This document shows, in pieces, positions 1 through 11,200 of a stretch of DNA of 64,000 bases. The notes beneath the pieces are model-generated. The model had not been told where the DNA came from and did not search any database. It worked only from the letters and a program-made list of their open reading frames with translations. Both the position numbers and the translations under genes were made by a program. This DNA is from Misgurnus anguillicaudatus (lineage: Eukaryota; Chordata; Actinopteri; Cypriniformes; Cobitidae), in the NCBI RefSeq assembly GCF_027580225.2, contig NC_073358.2:48508001-48572000 (forward strand), written 5' to 3'. The first letter of the stretch is position 1, and every line of letters starts with the position of its first letter.

Positions 1-229
1 AGACAGCAGTGAAAAACATTGCTAAAAGCAAGAATTAAAATGATCCTCATCATGCATATTTTGGAAAGGAAAATAAACTACATTTATATACACACACACT
101 CAAAAAAACTAAATAAAGTCTTCATTTATTTACAAGTTCACTTGCAATGACAATTTTTTGTATACATAGTTTTGTATCAATCACCGTGTGATATACAGTA
201 TGTGCAATTACCAAAACAATTATCACAAA

Positions 230-275
230 ATATCATTGTAAGAAAACTCCATATAAATAAATTTGACTTGACTTG
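230..275 (+). repeat. 3' tail of a LINE/SINE (L2/CR1-like)
   Basis: An AT-rich stretch with ATATAAATAAATTTGACTTG runs into short tandem TTGAC units. Fish L2/CR1-clade LINEs and their SINE partners often end in short tandem repeats instead of poly-A. Similar tails occur near 17215-17270 and 62120-62200. Only the last tens of bases are recognisable and no body was seen upstream. The family assignment is an inference. Confidence 0.3.
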
Positions 276-773
276 ACTTTGGCTTTTGGGTATGATGTTT
301 TTGAACTGAGCCGCTATGCGCAGTTAAAAAATTGAGACATGCAGCTTCTACAGCGTTTTTACATGCTGTGCTACACTTTAGTCACAGTAAACACAGTAAA
401 AACCCTCTGCGTGAAGTTTTGCCTCTTATTCTCATTCTACTTATTTTTAAGCAGTAAAAGAAACAAATCACGGTTAGACTTTAAATCACCTGATGTGAGC
501 AAATATAACAGCATGTTACAGAATATAATGATGAATCCACAGGTGAATTTCCAAAGAGTTGTTGAATTAACCTGAAGGACAATGGAATCTGCTGATTCTT
601 TGAGCTCCTGGATATTTATAGAAAAAACAATTTGATGTTAAAATGTCGCGCACACCCAGTATTACCTTGGCCCTATTAATTCATTCTCCAAATTCTCAGA
701 TTGCATATAAGTGCATCGATCTGCATGCATATAAGCTGTATTTTGTATCAGAGCTTTAATTATGAGGACGTTT

Positions 774-1049
774 CAGTGGCGGCCGGTGACTTCTTTTTTC
801 GATGCAAAGTTTGTCACAACATGTATGTAGCCTGTCATATGTGGTTCTTTTTTTAAATATGTTTTCTGCGCATCAAGAGATCCTGTGTCCATCACATGTC
901 TTGTCAAAATAAGGGTTTATGATAAAAGAGACACATGGTTCACATGACGCAACAAACACATATTTTGAAAACACAAGCAACACACATGACACCCTAAACA
1001 CTTATTTTAAATTAGCGCCCCTTGGATGAGCAGTGACGAGCCGCCACTG
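774..1049. mobile_element. hAT-like MITE (CAGTGGCGGC ends)
   Basis: The left end reads CAGTGGCGGCCGGTGAC. The right end is its near-perfect inverse, GTGACGAGCCGCCACTG. The flanking 8-mers (ggacgttt and cttagttt) match only in part, so the hAT-type duplication is degraded or the assignment is weak. A longer relative with the same ends lies at 42597-43037 and has a good 8-bp duplication, which supports hAT. The interior is non-coding. Confidence 0.55.
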
Positions 1050-1340
1050 CTTAGTTTGTGCCATAAATATTTTAGATTTTCTGGTAGTTCCTCTATTGAA
1101 AGGCTGGGCCAGGGATGGGATAGTGCCATGTGGGCCCCATTTTTTTGACATTTTATAAAAAAATTAATTAATCATAAATTCTGTGTAATTAAACCTTTAG
1201 AAAAATAACGTATAATTGTTTAATATCTTGTTTAATTCAAATTTTAAGTGTGATATTATTTTATTTTGGGAGTCTGCAAAGGGATGCACCCTAACGGCAT
1301 TAAGCGTTAACGCTGATCATTTGCTTTAAATGGGTGACGT

Positions 1341-1730
1341 CAGTGTTGGGGGTAACACGTTTCAAGTAACGCACATTAAGCAATAATATTACTTTTCTGA
1401 AGTAACGAGTAAAGTAACGCATTACTTTATAAATGTACACATTAATATTTGAGTTACTTTTTAAAAAAAATAGTGTGAGTTACAACAGTTTGAGTCAGAA
1501 ACGGAGATGGCAGGCCAGAGCTTGACATTTTTGCGATCATAAAAACACCTGCAAGGCCTGAAAGAGATCAAGCCTCAGCCAAGTAAGAAAAATTAACACA
1601 AACGTAACGCAAAAGTAACGTAAGCATTACTTTCCATGAAAAGTTACTAAGTAATGCAATTAGTTACTTTTATGGGGAGTAACTTAATATTGTAATGCAT
1701 TACTTTTAAAAGTAACGTTCCCCAACACTG
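1341..1730. mobile_element. hAT-type MITE (CAGTGTTGGGG ends)
   Basis: The ends are CAGTGTTGGGGGTAAC and GTTCCCCAACACTG in inverted orientation. They are flanked by ggtgacgt (1333-1340) and ggtgacct (1731-1738), a 7-of-8 target duplication. CAG...CTG termini with 8-bp duplications are typical of hAT. The interior is AT-rich with scattered AGTAACG-like repeats and no transposase. It is non-autonomous and would need a related hAT transposase elsewhere. Confidence 0.85.
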
Positions 1731-1978
1731 GGTGACCTCATGCGTTGCCAAACTGAATTGTGGATCCGTCGGCGTCGTGGCACTGCTGTTGCTCACGGCA
1801 TGAGTTGAACATTTCTTAACTTTTCAAGCGCCAACGCGTGCGTCAGCCAATCAGATGGCCTTATGCAAATAACCTAGTGTGAGCCAGCCAATTACGTTTA
1901 TGCAAGATTGGCTGTTGGCCACGCTTCAGACAAGCCTGGTGTCAAGCGCTAAAGCTTTCCCCCCACTCTGTAAAAAAA
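1731..1978. other. Gene-free stretch, mixed composition
   Basis: This is somewhat GC-richer than its surroundings, with GCGCCAACGCGTGCG and CAGCCAATCAGATGG motifs like those inside the Harbinger MITEs nearby. It may be a decayed Harbinger derivative, but no inverted ends were found. The short open frame at 1879-2067 has no recognisable domain. Confidence 0.3.
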
Positions 1979-2211
1979 CCTTTGCTGCCTTTTGTTGCAT
2001 CAACTCGGATTTACAAGTCATTTCAACATACATGTTATTTATCTTGACTAGAGATGAGTTTTTATAACTACAGGTGAGTTGTTATAACTTATAAAATTAA
2101 GTTGACTTTTCTCAACTATATTTTATAAGTTGTGACAACTCATCTCTGTCGACATGACTTGTACTGTAAATCTGAGTGGATTTAACTAAAAATTTTAAGG
2201 CAGCAAAGTAT
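1979..2211. repeat. Fold-back (long inverted repeat) element
   Basis: The left arm starts TTTGCTGCCTTTTG and contains CGGATTTACAAGTCA and AGATGAGTT. The right arm carries the inverse order, AACTCATCT, TGACTTGTACTGTAAATC and AAGGCAGCAAAG. The arms of roughly 100 bp are diverged by small indels. They meet in an AT-rich centre around TTATAAAATTAAGTTGAC. It is a decayed fold-back MITE with no target duplication identified. Confidence 0.6.
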
Positions 2212-3143
2212 TACTGAATGCACAATAAAGTGAGGGGGGAGGTGGTGCATGCCAAAAAGTTTGAGAACAACTGTGCTACACTCCTTAAAATAAATGTGCT
2301 AAACAACACCATAGAAGGACAGTTTTTTGGCTGTTTGGTTCCAACCTTTAAACTTTTAACATCTGAAGAACATTTCTAATCACAAAAGCTTCTTTGTAGT
2401 AAAAAAGGGAAGAAAATGGTTCTTTGTGGAACCAAAAATGTTTTTGCACCCTAGTAGCACTTTTATTTTTAAAATTGTATGAGGTATTTAGTAAAAATCA
2501 AGTCAGTTAGCAAACATCTACTGCTCCGCACCGTTGGTTTAGCTATGAGACGCATGTGTGCTTAAGCACCGGATAAGGTCACTGAATGTAATCCTACCAG
2601 TGAATTTTATTTTCAGCACGCACCTTCAAATTAAATCATTTGACTTCTACCTTCTAATCAGAACCGAGAGCGGATCTGCATGTTAATTCTACAGGAAAAC
2701 ACCGTCGATAAGACCGGCCGATTCTTATGGGAGGAAAGAAACGTGCCAATGGTGCTTGTAGTTCATCTAATCCGATGAGATAATCACAGGTACACAGAAC
2801 CCAGAGCACCATGTAGCCTTTAACCTTAACAGATGTCAAATGAATAATATATTGGAGGAGTTTTTGTAGTGGAAAGGTGACACATAATGGCAAATAGGAT
2901 TTTTGTTGCTCTTTCCAAGTACGTGTTCGGTGAAGACGTATTCAGGTCATTTGGAAATTTGTTGGTAAAAAGTCAAATAGTGTGTTGTTAACAGGCAAGT
3001 AGCTAATTTGTGTAATGTGCAAGGTGCAAAAGCAAATTTTACCCCTTTGACCCAGTTTTGTAAAATTTCAACACTGACATGAACTCAAAATCTAATATAA
3101 ATCAAAACATTCAGCTTTATCTTAAAATCTACATGATCTAGTG
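2212..3143. other. Gene-free stretch
   Basis: Non-coding and AT-rich. Around 2290-2460 there are repeated phrases such as GGTTCCAACC, GGAACCAAAAATG and AAAGAACC-like words. These also occur near 4850, 7080 and 21490-21900 and suggest fragments of one decayed MITE family. The 79-codon frame at 2654-2893 on the minus strand has no recognisable domain. Confidence 0.35.
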
Positions 3144-3407
3144 CAGGGGTCTCCAACCTTTTTGTGAGCCAGGGCTACCACAATGGATAAAACAATCTGG
3201 GGGGCTACTTTTTTATATAGTCTACATAAAACATTTTTGCTTTACTTGTTGATTTTATTTTACTTGTTCATATGTTTTATAATTGTTTAAAGTGTTAACA
3301 TACATAAAAGAAGCCAAGCTTATATAAAAATATGTAATAAATATTCAAATTGAGGCTATTAATAGAATGTGCTTTGACAGGCAACTCATAGATTTTGGAG
3401 ACCACTG
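3144..3407. mobile_element. hAT-like MITE (CAGGGGTCTCCAA ends)
   Basis: The left end CAGGGGTCTCCAACC pairs with the right end TTTTGGAGACCACTG. The flanks atctagtg (3136-3143) and atctagac (3408-3415) agree in the first six of eight bases. The end sequence and duplication length fit hAT. About 40 bp near the right end (GAGGCTATTAATAGAA region) recur at 6866-6910, a second broken copy. Confidence 0.7.
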
Positions 3408-3853
3408 ATCTAGACACATTACTAATCCCCAAAAAACTTTTTTTTAACTTACATGATTTTTGATTTATCCAGTCCAGTAGAAAAGGTGATGTGCTTCGAG
3501 AAAGGTCCGCAGGTTGTGCAAGTTCACAGTCAGGTAAACAGATCTATTTACAAAGTCTATAATTCAAAAGCATTGCAGCATTAAACAATATGACTTATTA
3601 GATGGTTAAATGTGGTTTTAAAGAAAAAAAAACAAGTGCAAGTATATTTTATTAGAGCTTGCACTGCAGTGGGCCTTTCAGGGTTAAATCAAAGTTTGCA
3701 ATGTGATTCATTATTCTAGTTAACCAAAACCTTTGAAAAATTACCCAGACTATATTGTGTTAAATTCAGAAAGTTGGCACATGATGATGATGGACATTGT
3801 GAAATAGGGCAGCATGAAAAAACTCCTAATAATATTATATAATAATATTTGCC
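3408..3853. other. Gene-free stretch
   Basis: AT-rich sequence without long frames, inverted ends or tandem repeats that I could see. Confidence 0.4.
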
Positions 3854-3856
3854 TTA

Positions 3857-4300
3857 CCGTGGGTTTACACCAGCCGCGCTTGAGTCGTCAAAATCACGTC
3901 TACTGCGGCTACTTTGCCGCTTGAACAGTATGAGATTACTCGCTTCATTCTAGTCTTCGAGACATTCACACGGAAATTCGCGTCATGGGAGGGGCTTCTG
4001 CGACTCCGCTCACCTTCTGTAATTACGTCACTACTAGAGCAAGCTCCTGATTGGTTAACGCGTCGCATTTTCCCGCCAAAGTTCAAAATTTTCAGCTCGT
4101 GCATTTGCCGCGGCAACGCTCAATTCGCGGCATTTGCGCGAACTAAACACGTGAATGAGGCGGAATCGCATCTACCGTGCCGCACTTAACGCCTCGAGCG
4201 CCGCGAGACCTCCAGACACGTGTCAACGTGTCTTTACATTGACTTAACATTGAAATCACTCGCGCTTGACACCTCTACTGCGGCTGGTGTGAACGCAGCA
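3857..4300. mobile_element. PIF/Harbinger-type MITE, copy 1
   Basis: It is flanked on both sides by TTA (3854-3856 and 4301-4303), the usual PIF/Harbinger target duplication. The ends are CCGTGGGTTTACACCAGCCG and CGGCTGGTGTGAACGCAGCA. The 444-bp body is much GC- and CpG-richer than its neighbours. Overlapping short frames on both strands have no recognisable domain. A second copy in opposite orientation lies at 13108-13458; shared internal words include AATCAGGAGCTTGC read in inverse, CATGACG and ACATTCACA. Confidence 0.87.
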
Positions 4301-4303
4301 TTA

Positions 4304-4981
4304 AAGGTACAACAGCAAAACCGCCTGCTTGAATCTATATTTTTTACTGGAAAATAGAAATCTACAAAATTTGAATAATACAAATTAAAGTAATAAACAA
4401 TGGCAAGTGCTATCGGATGCATACAGTATCTCATTCTTGTGAAGAAGCATCACTTTATATTTACAGACTGACAGACTTTGCAATTCAGGAATTTCAATGC
4501 TCTTATTTTTCACAGGACTGCACGAATGGCAAGATGCTGTAACATTACACAAAATAGATATTCAGGTTGAAAAGAATACATTCCAGCTGAAATACTGAAG
4601 CCTTGAGGCTTTTTCTTTTCCAATGTAAAAAGGTGAAGTTTAAAGGTAATAAATGTCTCAGCAGTGAAATTAATTTTCAAGGATGTTTCTCTTAGCTTTG
4701 ACTGTCCTGTTGAAGTATGTGGGATTCTGCGCTGAGAGCCCTGGGCTTCAAAATAACCCTAAATCTGTGACCGAGCCTGATTCTCTACTGAACTTATTAC
4801 CACACTTACTTTACTTACACTACTAAAAGTAAAGATTCCTAAAATGTTCTTTATGGTTCTGACCTTTTAAAAGGTCTTTTGTAGGCTACTTTTTGTACAC
4901 ACATGGCATATTCTGAGAATGTTATACATCCCTTTTACGGAAGCGATCCCATTTGAGGACGTGCCTTGTTAACGTCTTTAC
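4304..4981. other. Gene-free stretch
   Basis: AT-rich, non-coding. Around 4824-4880 there is a short AAAATGTTCTTTATGGTTCT segment like the decayed MITE words near 21860. Nothing else was recognised. Confidence 0.35.
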
Positions 4982-5088
4982 TTAACTCTTTCCCTGCCAT
5001 TGACAAGTTATTTTGTCAATTAAGAGAAAACATTTCCCTGCCAATGACGCTTTCCTGAGTTTTTACGGTAATCTGTAATTCCGCTATT
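4982..5088 (+). mobile_element. Fragment of a TTAA-bounded DNA element (ACTCTTTC family)
   Basis: It starts TTAACTCTTTCCCTGCCATT, matching the left end of the complete copy at 44355-44824. It continues through GTCAATTAAGAGAAAAC and CCCTGCCAATGACG, words shared with that copy. It stops at about 5088, where the CCGTGG fold-back begins, so the rest was lost or displaced. Related pieces are at 29330-29755 and 39983-40254. Confidence 0.5.
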
Positions 5089-5391
5089 TTCCGTGGCATT
5101 CTCACGGATCTCAACTGTTTTGTCCTATTTTCTTACCATTTTCGCTTCGGTTTAGGGTTAGATTTACATGAAATGATATCCCTACCCAAACCCAACTCTA
5201 ACCCCAACGCCAGGCAACAATTGTTTAAAGTTTAGAAAATATAAAATAATAAATCAGAAAAAATAGTATAAACCAATATTTAAAGTGACATACTAACGCA
5301 AACACCAAATCTAACCCTAAACCGAAGCAAAAATGGTTTAAAAATAGGAAAAAGCAGTTGAGTAACCAATCCGTGAGAATGCCACGGAAAA
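5089..5391. repeat. Fold-back element with CCGTGGCATTCTCACGG ends
   Basis: The left arm TTTCCGTGGCATTCTCACGG... runs through TCAACTG and CGCTTCGGTTTAGGGTTAG. The right arm repeats this in inverse (CTAACCCTAAACCGAAGC ... CAGTTGAG ... CCGTGAGAATGCCACGGAAA), giving arms of about 90 bp. The terminal word itself contains the palindrome CCGTG...CACGG. Two further copies of the terminal word follow at about 5430 and 5465. No transposase and no clear target duplication. Confidence 0.65.
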
Positions 5392-6496
5392 AGACAGTCC
5401 GTAGCAGGGCTACGAAAAAATGCGGAGATCCGTGAGAATGCCACGGAAAAATGAGCACAAAATTCCGTGACTATCCCACGGAACTTTGTGAGATCATATT
5501 GGTTTCTGTGGAGTTTATTCAATGATTGACTTATAGTAAGTCGTGAATTTAGTTTTTTAAAACCAAAAGTAATTTAAATGCATTAAAAATAGAAAATCTT
5601 TGAACTCAATCAACTAAGTAAATGATATGAGATGTTGGACAGAGAAATTTATATTACAAATGAAAACAACAACAAAAATGTAGTTTACTAAATTTAAATT
5701 TAAGTTGAATGTAGGGGAGAGCGAGGGCGAAAGTACCATTTTTCAGAAAAACTTAATAAAAAAAAAAATGTTATAGACAGCGATATATTTATCATAAGTA
5801 GTTCACATAAGTAGTGAATTGTAACTTTCGACCCTTCCTGCAGGGACGAAAGTAACACAACAAAACAAGATATATTTTTTTGTGTTACACTTATTTTTAT
5901 TAAATATACATGACTATCACCTATTTGATATGTAACTACAAACATATTTTGTAATTTATCTTTGTAAAAAAAATAATGAAATTACATTTTCATTTTAATT
6001 TTTTTTAAAGTTTCAAATGATTCAAAAGCAACCAACAGTACAAACTTAAATTGTTCAGAATAGAACATATTTTCAACATATAAAACAAATAAAATTAAAA
6101 TAATATAAATTTTCAACGTATACAAACAGTATTTGCAGCGGAACAAAAATAACAAGTGTTACTTTCGACCCGACAGGATCTCCTCACATTTACTTACTTT
6201 AATTCTGAGAAGTCAAACTTTAGGATGTGTTAGAGCACTAAATAACCTGTAGATTGATCTGTACTTTAACACATGAAACCAGAAACACAATACGTTATAA
6301 AAACAAAATGACTGCTTTAGGAATTTACTTATCATGGTTGAAAACACCTTTCTGGATCTACACACGGAAAACGGTAAGTAAATAATGCAATATTTGTCCG
6401 CTCTGTCAGGGGTTGTGTGCCTAAGATGCTGTCATAGTTTGGATGCAAATGTTATCAGGGCTCGGAGATAATCGCTTTGTATTTTCATTTTGCCCC
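5392..6496. other. Gene-free stretch with scattered CGAAAGTAAC words
   Basis: It is non-coding and AT-rich. The phrases GCGAAAGTACC (about 5727), GACGAAAGTAACAC (about 5844) and GTGTTACTTTCGACCC (about 6157) recur in both orientations. This suggests one decayed inverted-repeat element between about 5715 and 6175. I could not fix its ends. Confidence 0.35.
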
Positions 6497-6660
6497 AGTA
6501 CCTACATGTTAACGATATGCAAAAGGTACAAACCCCAAAGTAAACGATGAGTTATCGTCTCCAACGTAAATCTTTTTTCTTGGACTAGAACAAACACACG
6601 GATTGTAAGCAACAATCTTTACTTCCTGGGATTGGTAGAGAAGACCGGCATTATCACAAC
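6497..6660 (-). repeat. Dispersed repeat, inverted partner of 15737-15912
   Basis: About 165 bp including GTTATCGTCTCCAAC, AACAAACACACGGATTGTAAG and CTGGGATTGGT align in reverse complement with 15737-15912 (AATCCCAAGAAGTAAAC, CTTACAATCAGTGTGTTTGT, GTTGGAGACGATAAC). The two are copies of one unnamed interspersed family. No coding capacity is preserved. Confidence 0.55.
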
Positions 6661-7789
6661 GTACAGTGACACAGCACTTTTCAAATCGATGAGTTGTGTA
6701 CATGAATCAGTGCGTTTCAGGAAGAGAGGGAAATATGGAGCTACAAAAATGTATGGTATGTGGAAAATAATGTGTTTTTTTACATTAAACTATGCGAACA
6801 CATTGTATTATACCAGATACACAAAATAACGTTGTTTTTTAACAAACGAAATGGGTGCTCTTTAAAATTGAGGCTATTAATAGAAATGTGCTTTGGCTGG
6901 CAACTTACAGTCTCCGAGCAGGCAACCTTGTGCCTGTGGGCACCATTAAAGGTTCTATGGTAATACAAAAGTAAAATTATGTAGTGCAACGGGTTTCCAC
7001 ACAGGAGTGATGCTTTAAAAAAAAGGCAATTTTCTGGGATCAACCCACTGTTTGAAAGTGGTTTATGGTTTTGATGCAAAGAACCACTTTTAACAGCTTT
7101 ATTTTTAAGAGTACTTTACTTTATTTTTTCACATTTTAAGAAACAGAACCACATAGCAATTATATACAAACACTGTGTTTCCTTGCACTCGGTTTGAACA
7201 AAAGAAAAAAATAATAATTTAAGAAAAGTAATCACTGTCTAGTGCTCACTGCAGTCAAATACATGACTGTAATGAAGTCTTTTGTTAAATTCGCAGCTAA
7301 TGGAGGTCACCTGGTGCACAATTACCTTTGAATGAAAAGCACTTCATCCTGGCTTTAATGATACTTCATCTTGATTAAGAAACTCTGCTCTTCTTGACAC
7401 TGTTGTGATACTGAAAAGCAAACAACATTATAATAGATGAATGCGTGGAAACATCTTCAAATTAATATATGTATATAACTAATTTTCTGCAAAGAATGTT
7501 GTAATCTATTTTCCTTAAAGGTACAGTGTGGACATTTTATGAGGATCTAATAAATCATATAAATCTCTCTATAAATCTTACAAAAGGTAAAATTTATTTA
7601 GTAATTTTAATTGGACTCATATTAGCATCCGCGTATATAATTTGGTTTGGAAAGTTTACTGTATAGTTTTGCGTAAAATGACGGTGATTGGCTCAAGCGG
7701 CTTACGCTGGCGGCTGCGGGTGCAGCATTTGCAGTGTTGCCAGATCCCATTGTGAAAAATCCTCTTTAGACAAAGTGTCTAATGTTTTA
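6661..7789. other. Gene-free stretch receiving the LTR element
   Basis: AT-rich non-coding sequence. 6866-6910 repeats part of the 3144-3407 MITE. The last ~270 bases include a GC-rich block near 7700 (CTTACGCTGGCGGCTGCGGG) and GTTGCCAGATCCC. An inverse-like phrase (ATATCTGGCAACACGGGG) lies just beyond the retrotransposon at 12598. The LTR element may therefore have landed inside an older inverted-repeat element. Confidence 0.35.
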
Positions 7790-7794
7790 GCAAT

Positions 7795-8032
7795 TGTTGT
7801 GTTGTTCTTTATATATTGATGATCCGACACACGGTATATTATCTAGATGAGGATTTTATTGACTTCTTGCAGGATACAATATTGCCGGTACTCTCCCAGC
7901 ATCAGTGCACACACTAAACTCCCTAAACACTTGCTTACGTCGAGTGATTGACATATGACGTAGCCAATAGGAACACAGTATCTCAAAACAGTAACATATG
8001 ATTGGCTCTTAGCAAAACCTAAGAATACTACA
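7795..8032 (-). repeat. 3' LTR of the gypsy element
   Basis: 238 bp, TGTTGTGTTG...TACTACA on the plus strand, identical by eye to 12229-12466. In element orientation it begins TGTAGTATTC. It would supply the polyadenylation region of the element RNA. It contains CGTAGCCAATAGG, a CCAAT-box-like word. Confidence 0.95.
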
Positions 8033-8045
8033 TCCCCCTTTTTCT
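8033..8045 (-). other. Polypurine tract of the gypsy element
   Basis: On the minus strand the bases next to the 3' LTR read AGAAAAAGGGGGA. This all-purine run ends exactly at the LTR boundary. In LTR retrotransposons such a tract resists RNase H and primes plus-strand DNA synthesis. Confidence 0.85.
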
Positions 8046-8227
8046 AAATGAGACAAAATATTATTGTTCACATTACAGGAAAAAATTAAATTATTATGCA
8101 TTCAAAATAACAATGTGAACAATTACTTTCAGCGCTAACATAATGAAAGCATTTACATATAACACTATAATGAACAGTATACATTCTTCAATTGAAAGGG
8201 CAGCGATCCGCCTACACCCTTGTACAT

Positions 8228-11200
8228 TCACAAATCCAGAATATTTCTGGGTTTAATCTGTCGTCCGTATCTGGTTCTGTAACCGGTGGGTTTGGAAAAA
8301 ACATCGGTGTGCTCAGGAGTATCTGAAATGTCATTTTCAGATGTTGTACAAGGCTCCTTATCGGTATCACCTAAAACCTGATTAGAGTCATTTATGTGCG
8401 GTTCTGGTACGTTCAGAAGATGACGTCTGTTTCGTCGGTATTCCTGTCCATCAGACGTACACACGTGATATGATCTCTCAGTATTGGCTGGTTTAATGAT
8501 GGTAGCTGGCTTCCAGTATCCTCGTTCCTGTACTCTGACTGTCTGTCCTTCTGTGAGCTGAGGTAAGGGTCTAGCTGATCTGTCATAATAGCTCTTTTGG
8601 CGCTGTTGTTTGTGCAGCCTTTTTGCTCTGACATCTTTACAGCTGATGACCTTTGGTAGGAGCTGCTGATTGGTATTGGGAAGGGTTGATCGGAGGCGGC
8701 GACTCATTAACAGCTGAGCCGGGGATTTAAAACCATCAACCGGGCAGTTTCGATATTCCAGGAGACTGAGGTACGGGTCACCTCCATCAGCCTTTGCCTT
8801 TTCCAACAACATTTTTGCAGTGTGCACAGATTTCTCTGCCAATCCGTTACTTTGCGGATAATATGGGCTTGTGGTGGTATGTGTGAATTCCCATGCTTTA
8901 ACAAAAGATGCAAACTCACCCGAACTATACTGAGGGCCGTTGTCTGAGATGACGGCCTCTGGGATCCCATGTCGTGCGAAGGCAGCTTTCAGCTTGTGTA
9001 TAACCGCAGCAGAAGTTGTGCTGTGAAGTCTGTCCAGCTCAAAATATCTGCTGTAGTAATCAACTGTCACCAAATAGTCCTCATTGTTCCAGGTAAACAA
9101 ATCGGTAGCCACTATTTGCCATGGCCTATCTGGGATTTTGTGACTGATCATGGGCTCTTTGGTGTTGGAAGGGCGATATGTGAGGCAGATTGAACATTTG
9201 CTAATGATGCTCTCTATTTCTTTTCCCATCCCAGGCCAAAACATGATGTCACGGGCTCTCTGCTTACATTTCTCAATGCCTAGGTGACTGGCATGTACAC
9301 GTGATAACATGTCTGACCGAAGACTTGTGGGCATTACGATCTTTTCACCTTTGAAGATTATACCATGCAGGTATGAAAGCTCATCGCGGTGATTCCAGAA
9401 TTCTGTCACAATCATGGGGCATTTTTTCTTTTCCTCAGGCCATCCATTTTGTATGACTTCCTTTAGTTTCTGAAACTGAGGGTCCTTTTCTGTTTCAACT
9501 CTAATTTCCTCCAGCTTTGAGTCACTGACAGGAAGGCTGCTGTACACAGTGTGCACTTGGATGTCCATGCCTTCAGTAAGGCTCATGTCTTGGTCAGAAA
9601 GTGACTTTCTTGAGAGCGTGTCGGCCACAGGGATGTCCTTGCCTGGTCGATGTACGATGGTGAAGTTGTATTTCTGCAGCTGAAGGATCATTCTCTGTAG
9701 CCTTGGAGGAACTGATGCCAGGGGTTTCCTCATGATTGACTCCAGGGGCTTGTGGTCACTCTCGATAATGATGTGGCGGCCATAGATGTATTGGTGGAAA
9801 CGTTTACAGCCAAATAGCACTGCAAAAAGCTCCTTTTCAATTTGAGCATAATTGATTTCACTTTCAGAGAGGGACTTCGATGCATACTCAATCGGCCTTT
9901 CATCTTGCAGCAAAACTGCCCCGAGCCCATACTTGGAGGCGTCGACCTGTAACCTGAGCTCTTTGACAGGGTCAAAATATGCTAAGACTGGGCCTGGTTC
10001 ACTTGTGAGCAAATCTTTTATTTTCTTGAAAGCTTTTTCATGTTGGGCATCCCAAACAAACTCACTAGACTCCTTCAGGAGCTGACGTAGTGGTGCGTTG
10101 ACATCAGCAAGGCCAGGTGCAAATTTAGAGAGATAATTGATCATACCCAGCACAGTCTCGAGTTCTCCTTTGTCTTTTGGGGGCTCCATGTCTCTTACAG
10201 CAGCGACTTTTTTAGGGTCGGGCTTTACCCCATCAGCAGTGAGTAGATGTCCAAAGTAGCTCACCTCTGTCGCACAGATGATGCTTTTTTCTGGGTTGAG
10301 CTTGACTCCTCTCTGTCTGGAACGCTGGAGCATTGCAAGTAGGTTCTCATCATGCTCTGCTTTTGTCTTTCCAAAAATGAGAACATCATCAACAATGGCC
10401 ATGACCCCATTTAGACCCTCATACGTTTCATCAATTTTCCGCTGGAACTCATCTTGGGCTGAAATTAATCCAAATGGAAGGCGTCGGAAGCGGTAACGTC
10501 CAAAGACTGTGTTAAACGTAGTCAGTTTTGACGACTCCTCAGTGAGCTTAATAGCCCAGTAGCCCGATTTGGCATCGAGAACACTAAAGTATCGAGCACC
10601 AGCTAGCTTGCATGTTAAGTCTTCAAGAGTAGGCAATGGGTAATGAGGTCGCTTAACAGCTTTGTTGAGATCCCTCGGGTCTAGGCACACGCGTAGTCGT
10701 CCTGTGCGTGGCTTTTCCGCTACGACCATTGAGTTAACCCATTCAGTTGGCTCTGTGACTTTAATGATAACATCCTGCTTTTCCATGCTATCAAGCTCAT
10801 CTTTAAGACGGCTGCGTAGTGCGAGAGGAATGCGTCTAGGTGGGTGGACCACTGGGGTTGCATCTGGGTCCAAGTGTATGGTACACTCGCCGGGAAACAG
10901 TCCAATTCCTTTGAAAACATCTGCAAATTCCTTCAAAACTGGCGTTTCCATCTGCGTTTGTGTTACCGATAGTACAAGCTTAATTAGGCCAAAGTCTATG
11001 CAGCCTTTTAGACCTATGACAGGAGGTGCAACTGTGTCAACCACATAAAATGTCATGAACATTTCAATGTCTCTGTGTTTGCATTTCAGGTCACATTTGC
11101 CTTTTACCAACAAGCGTTCTCCACCGTATCCAATCAGAAGGCGAGATGTCTGTTGTAAAGTGCAATGGGTACTCAACTTGGCATACTCATGTATGGGAAT

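Noticed and set aside
5225..5522. Two overlapping minus-strand frames rich in Phe and Leu
   Set aside because: Low-complexity translation of the right arm of a fold-back repeat.
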